From JBBQZP01 sp038207585 (lineage in GTDB: Bacteria > Pseudomonadota > Alphaproteobacteria > Rhodobacterales > Rhodobacteraceae): a stretch of DNA of 64,000 bases. Within the stretch, counting starts at the first letter, position 1; every line of letters starts with the position of its first letter. The position numbers and the translations under genes are program-made. Shown piece after piece: positions 9,251-16,136 of this stretch. Location of the stretch: contig JBBQZP010000004.1 of the NCBI GenBank assembly GCA_038207585.1, positions 1-64,000 of the forward strand. The letters run 5' to 3'. The notes beneath the pieces were generated by a model. It was not told the origin of the DNA, made no database searches, and worked only from the letters and a program-made list of their open reading frames with translations.

Positions 9251-9353
9251 AGATTATTGACGGTGCGAATACGATTGCCCTTTGCCGGGGATGAAGCCGC
9301 CTCGTGGCAACCTTAGGCAAGGCTGAACCCTTTAATCTCAAGGACAAGATGAC

Positions 9354-10169
9354 ATGACCCTTCCCGTTGTTGGCGCGGCGCTGCCCATCGAAGACCTCGC
9401 CGCCCATGCCGATTGGCTGCGCGAGGCGCCGCGTGATCTGGAGTTGCAATCCTTTGTCGATGCCGAAGTGCTGAATGGCGACTGGCACCCTATGGCCGAG
9501 CAGGCGCTGAAGCTGTTGGACGGTCACGAAGGCCGCTTGGGCATCCATGGTCCGTTCTGGGGCTGGACGGTGGCCAGTTATGACCCCGAAGTGCGCGCAG
9601 TGGTGCGCAAACGCATGGATCAGGCGCTGGATGTCTGCGATGCGCTGGGTGCGACGCATGTGGTTATCCATTCGCCGCTGAGCACATGGGGCTATAACCA
9701 CCGGGGCCTTTATCCCAAAGATACGGCCCGGATGCTGGATGCCATGCGCGACACTCTGTCCGCCGCACTGGACCGCGCAGATGATATGGGCGTGACCTTC
9801 ATGCTGGAAAACATCGAGGACAAAGATCCGGCCGAGCGCGCGACGCTGTGCGAAGCACTGGGCTGGAAGGCGTTGGCGCTGTCGGTGGACACCGGGCACG
9901 CCAACTATGCGCATGGATCGACCGGCGCGCCGCCGGTTGATTTCTATATCCGGGCGGCAGGCAATCATCTTGGCCATGTCCATCTGCAAGACACCGACGG
10001 ATATGCCGACCGTCATTGGCAGTTGGGCCATGGCAATATTCTGTGGCCGTCGGTTTTTGCCGCCTTGGGAGAGATAACCTCGAACCCTCGGCTGATCATC
10101 GAATTGCGTGACAAGGCCGGGGTCATTCCGTCGGCGCGTCATCTGGCAGACTTGGGTCTGGCGATCTGA
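9354..10169 (+). CDS. TIM-barrel sugar phosphate isomerase/epimerase-like protein
   Basis: The 271-residue protein matches the AP-endonuclease-2/xylose-isomerase-like TIM barrel. It has HGPFWGWT, a THVVIHSPLSTWG strand, MLENIE, SVDTGHANYAHG, and a HVHLQDTDG...HWQLGHGNI segment that usually supplies metal-ligand His, Asp and Glu residues. It starts with ATG after AAGGACAAG and precedes ugpB on the same strand by 192 bases. The substrate cannot be read from sequence; the ugp neighbourhood makes a phosphorylated polyol or glycerophosphodiester headgroup plausible. Confidence 0.82.
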   Translation: MTLPVVGAALPIEDLAAHADWLREAPRDLELQSFVDAEVLNGDWHPMAEQALKLLDGHEGRLGIHGPFWGWTVASYDPEVRAVVRKRMDQALDVCDALGATHVVIHSPLSTWGYNHRGLYPKDTARMLDAMRDTLSAALDRADDMGVTFMLENIEDKDPAERATLCEALGWKALALSVDTGHANYAHGSTGAPPVDFYIRAAGNHLGHVHLQDTDGYADRHWQLGHGNILWPSVFAALGEITSNPRLIIELRDKAGVIPSARHLADLGLAI

Positions 10170-10361
10170 CAGAACGCCCAGAGACTGGTCAAAAACCGTC
10201 CTCGGCAGAGTTGGTCTGCGGAGGATTCATGCATTGTTTATGTAACTGTTAATGTTATATAAAATTCACGAAGATGGTATTTTTCTGAATCCTTTCCCTG
10301 CCATCTGAGAATGTGTGCTGTCGATCTGCCGGCGGCCCTCTTTCAAACGGAGACAGGGAAA
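10170..10361. other. AT-rich intergenic region before ugpB
   Basis: This 192-base gap contains an AT-rich stretch (about 10231-10270) with the imperfect palindrome TGTAAC-TGTTAAT-GTTATA, which could be part of the ugp promoter or an operator. I see no Pho box with two good halves and no open frame worth calling. Confidence 0.4.
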
Positions 10362-11687
10362 ATGACCATCAAACTGACAACTGCCGCGCTGGCGTTGCTG
10401 GCCTCGGCCGGGGCTGCTTCGGCCGAGAAAATCACCTTTGAATATTGGTATGGCCTGACGGGCGATCTGGGCAAGGTCGTGGCCGAGACATGCACCCGCT
10501 TCAACGCCGCGCAAGACCAGTATGAGGCGACCTGCGTGGGGCAGGACGGCTATGAAAAGGCCGTGCAGAATACGATTGCCGCCTTTCGAGCCGGCAAGCA
10601 GCCCACGCTGGTGCAGTCGTTCGATGCGGGCACCGCCGATCTGATGCTGTCGGGTGAGTTCTATCCAGTGACCAAACTGATGGCTGACACGGGTGTCACG
10701 ATCGACTGGGCCGACTATTTCCCCGGAATCGCGAATTACTATTCCTCGACATCGGGTGAGTTCTTTTCGATGCCGTGGAATTCGTCGACGCCGGTTTATT
10801 ACTTCAACAAAGACCAATTCGCCAAGGCCGGGATCACCGAGGCCCCGATCACTTGGGAAGGCATGGAGACAGCGTTCAAGGCGCTCAAAGCCTCGGGTCA
10901 GGCGTGCAGCTATGCCTATGCGCCGTCATCCTGGATTGATCTTGAGCAGTTTTCGATGGCCAACAACATTCCCGTGGCATCCAACAACAATGGCTATGAC
11001 GGGCTGGACAGTGAATTGTTGTTCAATACCACCTTGCACGTCAAGCACATGGAAAACATCCAGCGCTGGATCACCGAAGGCTATGCCCTGCTGCGCACGC
11101 AGGCCGCTGGCAAGACCGCGCGTGACAGTTTTGTCGAAGGCGAATGTTCGGTGTTCTTCTCATCCATCGCCGATCACAATACGATCCACAAACTGACGCC
11201 TGCCTTTGGTTGGGACGTGCAGGTCATCCCGACCTACGAAGGGGTAGACCGCAAGAGCACGGTCGTCGGCGGCGCCTCGCTTTGGGTGTTGTCGGGCAAG
11301 TCCGATGACGAATACAAGGCCGCTGCCGCCTATCTGGCCTTTCTGTCGACCAAGCCTGAACAGCAGTTTCTGCTGGAAAACTCGGGCTACATCCCGGTGA
11401 CGAAGTCGACCTATGACGCGCTGCTGGCCGAAGGGTTCTATGCGGCAGAGCCCTACATCAACCGCGATATTGCGATGAAATCGTTGACCTGGGCCGAGCC
11501 TACGCCGCTGACACGCGGCATCCGTCTGGGTAGTTTCATCCAGATCCGGGCCGAGTGGACGGCGGAAGTCGAGGCGGCGCTGGCGGGGCAAAAGACCATG
11601 CAAGAGGCACTGGATACCGCCGTTTCGCGCGGCAATGCCCAGCTTGTCCGGTTTGCCAAAACCTATGCCGGAAAATCGTTCCCGTAA
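10362..11687 (+). CDS. ugpB: sn-Glycerol-3-phosphate-binding periplasmic protein UgpB
   Basis: Periplasmic binding protein of 441 residues with a signal peptide of about 21 residues. It follows the E. coli UgpB pattern closely: ITFEYWYGLTGDLGKVV at the start, PWNSSTPVYYFNKD in the middle, VGGASLWVLSGK, and a TRGIRLGSFIQIR segment near the end. It captures glycerol-3-phosphate or glycerophosphodiesters for UgpAE. ATG 10362 is preferred because the signal peptide begins there and AGGGAA precedes it. First gene of ugpBAEC. Confidence 0.93.
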   Translation: MTIKLTTAALALLASAGAASAEKITFEYWYGLTGDLGKVVAETCTRFNAAQDQYEATCVGQDGYEKAVQNTIAAFRAGKQPTLVQSFDAGTADLMLSGEFYPVTKLMADTGVTIDWADYFPGIANYYSSTSGEFFSMPWNSSTPVYYFNKDQFAKAGITEAPITWEGMETAFKALKASGQACSYAYAPSSWIDLEQFSMANNIPVASNNNGYDGLDSELLFNTTLHVKHMENIQRWITEGYALLRTQAAGKTARDSFVEGECSVFFSSIADHNTIHKLTPAFGWDVQVIPTYEGVDRKSTVVGGASLWVLSGKSDDEYKAAAAYLAFLSTKPEQQFLLENSGYIPVTKSTYDALLAEGFYAAEPYINRDIAMKSLTWAEPTPLTRGIRLGSFIQIRAEWTAEVEAALAGQKTMQEALDTAVSRGNAQLVRFAKTYAGKSFP

Positions 11688-11749
11688 GCCTGAATACGCA
11701 GGGCGCGGCCAATCGGCTGCGCCCTCTTTTCCCTTGCCGGAGTGAGACG

Positions 11750-12631
11750 ATGCGCCGCGCCTATTTCAAATTCAGTTGGGTCGCCGTTGCCCTGCTTGCC
11801 CCGCAATTGCTGATCATCTTCGTGTTCTTCTACTGGCCATCGGCGCAGGCGCTTTATTGGGCGTTTACGCTGGAGCAGCCATGGGGTGGCGGCAACACAT
11901 GGGTCGGGTTTGAAAACTTTCAGACGGTGTTAAGCGACCCCTACTACTGGGCGTCCGTGCGGGTGTCGGTTGTTTATGCACTGGGAACGACCGCACTGGC
12001 GATGGGTATGGCGCTTACGTTGGCAGCCTTTGTCGACCGGCAGCTATCGGGATACCGCGCCTATCGCATCGCGATCATCTGGCCCTATGCAGTGGCAGCC
12101 CCTGCCGTGGGGCTGGCGTTTCAGTTCGTGTTCAACCCAGGCGCGGGCATCTTTTCTTATATCAACACGGTCGCCCCTGGCTGGTGGGACCTGTCGCGCA
12201 ACGCTTGGCAGGCGGTCGTGGCCATCATCATCGCGGGCGCATGGAAGCAGATGGCTTACAGCTTCATTTTCTTCCTCGCGGCGTTGCAATCCATTCCGCG
12301 CAGCCTGATCGAGGCCGCCGCGATGGATGGTGCTCGGCCCCTGCGCAGGATGATCGACCTGCAACTTCCCCTGCTGACGCCTACGTTCTTTTTCCTGCTG
12401 GTCATCAACATCACCGACAGTTTCACCGACAGTTTCGGGATCGTCGATACGCTGACCGGCGGCGGGCCGTTCCGGTCAACCGACCTGCTGGTCTACAAGC
12501 TTTACCGCGATGGTTTTCAGGGTCTCGATTATTCCGGGGCCGCTGCCCAATCCGTCATTCTGATGCTGCTTGTCATGGCGCTGACCTTTGTCCAGTTCCG
12601 CTATGTCGAGCGGCGCGTGCATTACACCTGA
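11750..12631 (+). CDS. ugpA: Glycerol-3-phosphate ABC transporter permease UgpA
   Basis: This 293-residue inner-membrane permease has about six hydrophobic segments and the EAA coupling loop LIEAAAMDGARPLRRMIDLQLP (about 185-205). The start ATG 11750 follows GGAG. It pairs with UgpE and is coupled to UgpC. It begins 62 bases after ugpB and ends 11 bases before ugpE. Confidence 0.93.
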   Translation: MRRAYFKFSWVAVALLAPQLLIIFVFFYWPSAQALYWAFTLEQPWGGGNTWVGFENFQTVLSDPYYWASVRVSVVYALGTTALAMGMALTLAAFVDRQLSGYRAYRIAIIWPYAVAAPAVGLAFQFVFNPGAGIFSYINTVAPGWWDLSRNAWQAVVAIIIAGAWKQMAYSFIFFLAALQSIPRSLIEAAAMDGARPLRRMIDLQLPLLTPTFFFLLVINITDSFTDSFGIVDTLTGGGPFRSTDLLVYKLYRDGFQGLDYSGAAAQSVILMLLVMALTFVQFRYVERRVHYT

Positions 12632-12642
12632 AGGGGCGCGCC

Positions 12643-13572
12643 ATGATCGAACGCACACCACTGTTGAACATCGCCACGCATATCATTCTGATCGTGGGCC
12701 TGATCCTGATCCTGACCCCAATCTGGCTGGCCTTTGTCGCCGCAACCCTGACCCTGCAACAGGTCAACTCGGCCCCGATAGAGCTGTGGCCGGGCGATCA
12801 GCTTTGGCCGAACCTTCAGGCAGCGTGGGCGCAGTCTGATTTCGGGCCGAAATTCGTCAACTCCATGATCGTGGCCGTGGGTGTGGTAACGGGCAAGATC
12901 GTGCTGGCCTGCATCACCGCATTCGCACTGGTGTTTTTCGCCTTTCCGGGGAGGATGCTGATTTTCTGGATGATCTTCATCACCCTGATGCTGCCGCTCG
13001 AGGTGCGGATCGTGCCGACTTATGCGGTTGCGGCCAATGCCCTGACGCCATTCCAGACAATTCTTGATGTGACGGGCCTCTCTTGGTTGATCAACACGGT
13101 TTCAGGGATTGAGGTGGCGCTGGAATGGAACCTGCTGAATTCCTACACCGGGCTGATCCTGCCACTGGTGGCTACTGCCACGGGCACTTTCCTGTATCGG
13201 CAGTTCTTTCTGACCATCCCGGATGAGTTGGTCGAGGCCGCCCGGATGGACGGCGCCGGACCCTTGCGGTTTTTGTGGGATGTGCTGATCCCGCTGTCAA
13301 AAACCAATATCGCAGCACTGGCCACCATCATGTTTGTCTATGCATGGAACCAGTATCTGTGGCCGCTGTTGGTGATCACCGACCGGGCAAATTACGGCAT
13401 GGTCGTGGTGTCACTTTCCGATCTGGTGCCAGACCAATTGACCACCGGGGGCGGCACGCCGACGTGGCACCTCGCGATGGCGGCCACGCTTGTGGTCATG
13501 CTGCCCCCGATCGCCATCGTCATCCTTATGCAGCGCTGGTTCGTGCGCGGCCTGATCAACACCGATAAATGA
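12643..13572 (+). CDS. ugpE: Glycerol-3-phosphate ABC transporter permease UgpE
   Basis: Second permease of the importer: 309 residues, six predicted membrane segments and an EAA loop LVEAARMDGAGPLRFLWDVLIPLS (about 200-222). Start ATG 12643 lies just after GGGGCG. The C-terminal MQRWFVRGLINTDK tail is typical of UgpE/MalG-type permeases. ugpC follows 9 bases later. Confidence 0.93.
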   Translation: MIERTPLLNIATHIILIVGLILILTPIWLAFVAATLTLQQVNSAPIELWPGDQLWPNLQAAWAQSDFGPKFVNSMIVAVGVVTGKIVLACITAFALVFFAFPGRMLIFWMIFITLMLPLEVRIVPTYAVAANALTPFQTILDVTGLSWLINTVSGIEVALEWNLLNSYTGLILPLVATATGTFLYRQFFLTIPDELVEAARMDGAGPLRFLWDVLIPLSKTNIAALATIMFVYAWNQYLWPLLVITDRANYGMVVVSLSDLVPDQLTTGGGTPTWHLAMAATLVVMLPPIAIVILMQRWFVRGLINTDK

Positions 13573-13581
13573 GGGCTTCAA

Positions 13582-14688
13582 ATGGCTGAAATCAACATCC
13601 GCCGCGTTTCCAAAACTTATGGCAAGACCACCATCATGGATGGCGTCAGTCTAAATATTCGCGACGGCGAATTCGTGGTCATCCTTGGGCCATCGGGCTG
13701 CGGAAAGTCCACTTTGTTGCGAATGATTGCCGGGCTGGAGGATATCACCACGGGCGAGATTGCCATCGGGGGGCGGGTTGTCAACGCGCTGGAACCGCGC
13801 GAGCGTGGCTGTGCGATGGTGTTCCAGAACTACGCGCTTTATCCGCATATGACGGTGGCCGAGAATATCGGCTATGCGCTGAAGGTGGCGGGCGTGGCCG
13901 TATCCGAGCGGCAGGCGCGGGTCGCGGCCACGGCCAAATCGGTGGGCCTGACCGAGTTTCTGGACCGCAAGCCGGGGCAGTTGTCCGGCGGCCAGCGCCA
14001 GCGTGTGGCCATGGCCCGCGCCATCATCCGCGAGCCGAAGGTGTTCTTGTTTGACGAGCCTCTGTCCAACCTCGATGCCAAACTGCGCGTGCAGATGCGC
14101 CACGAGATCCGGCGCATTCATGCCTCGGTCGGGGCGACCAGCGTGTTTGTTACCCATGATCAGCATGAGGGCATGACGCTGGCCGACCGCCTGGTCATCA
14201 TGAACAAAGGCACGATTGAGCAGATCGGCATGCCTGAGGATATCTATGACAGGCCAGCGTCTGCCTATGTCGCAGGCTTTATCGGTAGCCCGGCGATGAA
14301 TTTCCTGCCCGGCCGGATCAGCGCTGACGGGGCTTCGGTTGATCTGGATGACGGGCAGCGCATCGCCTTGCGCAGCGGATTCAAGGCGGCGGCAGGGCAG
14401 TTGGTGCAAGTGGGGCTGCGGCCCGAAAAGCTGTCCTTTGCGCAGGATGGGCGCGCGATGCTGAAGGCGCGCTTCGACTTTGCCGAAGAACTGGGCGCGG
14501 GGCGCATTTACCACATGAAGATCGAGGATGTGGCGCTCAGTCTGATATCCCCGGAAAAGCACAGCTTTACCGAAGGCGCAGAGATTGGTCTGGGGTTCAT
14601 GTCAAACGCGGTTCATGTGTTCGATGGCGTGGCCGGGTTGCGGATGGAGCCCAGCGTTGCACGAGCACCCGAATTGGTGTCGGTCTGA
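13582..14688 (+). CDS. ugpC: Glycerol-3-phosphate ABC transporter ATPase UgpC
   Basis: Cytoplasmic ATPase of 368 residues with Walker A GPSGCGKST (36-44), Q-loop FQNYALYPHM, signature LSGGQRQR (about 134), Walker B VFLFDEPLSNLDA, and a C-terminal TOBE/MalK-like regulatory domain from about residue 240. It powers UgpAE. The stop codon shares its last base with the ATG of the next gene (TGATG), which couples translation of the 2H phosphoesterase to ugpC. Confidence 0.94.
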   Translation: MAEINIRRVSKTYGKTTIMDGVSLNIRDGEFVVILGPSGCGKSTLLRMIAGLEDITTGEIAIGGRVVNALEPRERGCAMVFQNYALYPHMTVAENIGYALKVAGVAVSERQARVAATAKSVGLTEFLDRKPGQLSGGQRQRVAMARAIIREPKVFLFDEPLSNLDAKLRVQMRHEIRRIHASVGATSVFVTHDQHEGMTLADRLVIMNKGTIEQIGMPEDIYDRPASAYVAGFIGSPAMNFLPGRISADGASVDLDDGQRIALRSGFKAAAGQLVQVGLRPEKLSFAQDGRAMLKARFDFAEELGAGRIYHMKIEDVALSLISPEKHSFTEGAEIGLGFMSNAVHVFDGVAGLRMEPSVARAPELVSV

Positions 14689-15533
14689 TGATCCCTGATG
14701 CAAAGTCGCGCGCGAAAAGCATCGCCTGTCTGACCGGGGCGGGGTCGGATCAGACGTTTCCGGCCAATGTCGGCAGGAAGTTTGATGCCGAAGGTGCGGT
14801 GTTGCCGTTCTCAGGCAACACCTTTCTTTGCCATGTGCCGCAAGGATCGGCCGCACATGCTGCCCTGTCCGAGGCGAGCCTTGCCTTGCAGGCAGGGCGG
14901 GTTGCAAGCGCGTTCAGCTTTCTTCCGCCGTCCAGTTTTCACATGACGGTGTTCGAGGGGGTTTGCGATGCAGACAGGAACGGGGATACGGACCGCTGGC
15001 CCACCTGCATCAGACGGGATGCGCCCTTGGCACAGATCAACCAGACCTTTCAGACGGCCAGTGGCTTCGTATCTTTGCCGACCCGGCAAAACGTGCGCCC
15101 GATGGGTCTATTCGTTGGGTTTTCAGTGGCGCTTAGCGGTCGGTCGCCTTTGGCCGAAGCAAGCCTGCGCCGCACGCGTCGCGTGCTGCGGGATGTGTCG
15201 GGTATCTATAAAAAGGACTTCAACGATTATGATTTCCATATCACTCTTGCCTATCCGTTGCGCTGGTTGACCTTGGCGGAAGCAAACGCCGTGATGGACC
15301 ACGCCGATCGGGTCTTTGACCGTCTTGTCATGCAGGCGCCGTGCATCTCGCTTGGCCCTGTGGAGTTCTGCACTTTCGAGAACATGCACGCGTTTTCTCC
15401 ACAATTCGTGTTCGACAGCCAGCCCCCCAAACAGCACCCCATCGCACCGGAAATGGCTTGTAGCCGCAGCTTGCCACGCGGGAGACGCGCACCAAGCCTG
15501 CGCCCATCGGATGTCGATATCAGGTGGGGTTGA
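14688..15533 (+). CDS. DUF1868 protein, 2H phosphoesterase fold
   Basis: The 281-residue protein has two H-x-T motifs, FHMTVF (H85-T87) and FHITLAY (H184-T186), about 100 residues apart. This is the hallmark of 2H phosphoesterases such as RNA ligase-like and cyclic phosphodiesterase enzymes. The pattern, including DYDFHITLAYPLRWL, fits DUF1868. It is fused to the ugp operon by a one-base stop/start overlap with ugpC. Inference: a cytoplasmic phosphodiesterase that opens a cyclic or diester form of imported glycerol phosphate. No signal peptide is visible. Confidence 0.85.
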   Translation: MIPDAKSRAKSIACLTGAGSDQTFPANVGRKFDAEGAVLPFSGNTFLCHVPQGSAAHAALSEASLALQAGRVASAFSFLPPSSFHMTVFEGVCDADRNGDTDRWPTCIRRDAPLAQINQTFQTASGFVSLPTRQNVRPMGLFVGFSVALSGRSPLAEASLRRTRRVLRDVSGIYKKDFNDYDFHITLAYPLRWLTLAEANAVMDHADRVFDRLVMQAPCISLGPVEFCTFENMHAFSPQFVFDSQPPKQHPIAPEMACSRSLPRGRRAPSLRPSDVDIRWG

Positions 15534-15655
15534 ACGTCGCTTGTGCGTGCTGACTGCTCGCTTGGCATGATCACGCGGCTGACTATCGTGATGCCTAACG
15601 CAGAGCCATTCTTGGACATTCAGCCAACCAGAGCATGCTTGCATTAGCCAAAAAC

Positions 15656-15674
15656 GTATATACATTGCATATGC
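15656..15674 (+). promoter_or_regulatory. Two tandem palindromes, possible RHH operator
   Basis: GTATATAC (15656-15663) and GCATATGC (15667-15674) are perfect 8-bp palindromes whose centres are 11 bases apart, one helical turn. They lie 17-35 bases before the start of a ribbon-helix-helix-like gene. Such spacing is typical of autoregulatory sites of this fold; binding is inferred. Confidence 0.4.
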
Positions 15675-15690
15675 GAAATTGGAGAGAAGC

Positions 15691-16017
15691 ATGAGCAAGC
15701 GCAAGTCAAAAGACAAAGAAAAGAAGAAGGCCAGCCAGCTGGTCATCCGGGTTGAAAAGATAGAGCGCGACGCCTTTGTCGCGTTGTGCAACGCGCTGGA
15801 CACAAGTGCAGCCCGTGAAATTCGTCGTTTCATGCGGGATATGGTGGCGTCTGAGGCTACAAAGGCCATTGATGGTGCCGCCGAACCAGCAGAACTGGTT
15901 TCCGCCATTGCATCAGAAGACGAGGCAAACGTTGTCGCCGGAACAGAACCGACTGATGAGGCGATTGTGGAAAGTCCGGTCAAGGCTGCCCAGAAGGTGA
16001 AAAAGAAACCGAAGTGA
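15691..16017 (+). CDS. Small lysine-rich ribbon-helix-helix-like protein
   Basis: Protein of 108 residues. A very basic N-terminus (MSKRKSKDKEKKKA) leads into SQLVIRVEKIERDAFVALCNALDTSAAREIRRFMRDMVAS (about 15-55). This fits a beta-strand followed by two helices, as in RHH repressors. The C-terminal half is acidic, then ends in KKKPK. Start ATG 15691 follows GGAGAG. It stands between the ugp operon and the Pho-box gene. Function unknown; it could be a DNA-binding regulator of itself or of a neighbour. Confidence 0.62.
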   Translation: MSKRKSKDKEKKKASQLVIRVEKIERDAFVALCNALDTSAAREIRRFMRDMVASEATKAIDGAAEPAELVSAIASEDEANVVAGTEPTDEAIVESPVKAAQKVKKKPK

Positions 16018-16057
16018 TGGTCGGTCCTGTCGGTGGGCGCGTTGGCAATTCACAAAA

Positions 16058-16075
16058 TTGTCACGCGCCTGTCAC
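16058..16075 (+). promoter_or_regulatory. Pho box upstream of large phytase-like gene
   Basis: TTGTCAC-GCGC-CTGTCAC: two 7-mers, four-base spacer, 11-base period. The second half is a full match to the PhoB half-site CTGTCAY and the first differs at one base. It lies 61 bases before the start codon. This is the best regulatory match in the window for phosphate control. Confidence 0.72.
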
Positions 16076-16136
16076 CGCGCGGATACAGGACGTCACGATG
16101 CCTTTCGGCCAGAACCCCTGAACAAGGACTGGCCTC

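Noticed and set aside
8487..10142. 551-codon minus-strand frame
   Set aside because: Runs opposite the phytase-like and TIM-barrel genes and has no domain character.
10170..10361. Pho box before ugpB
   Set aside because: No two half-sites at 11-base period found; only an AT-rich imperfect palindrome.
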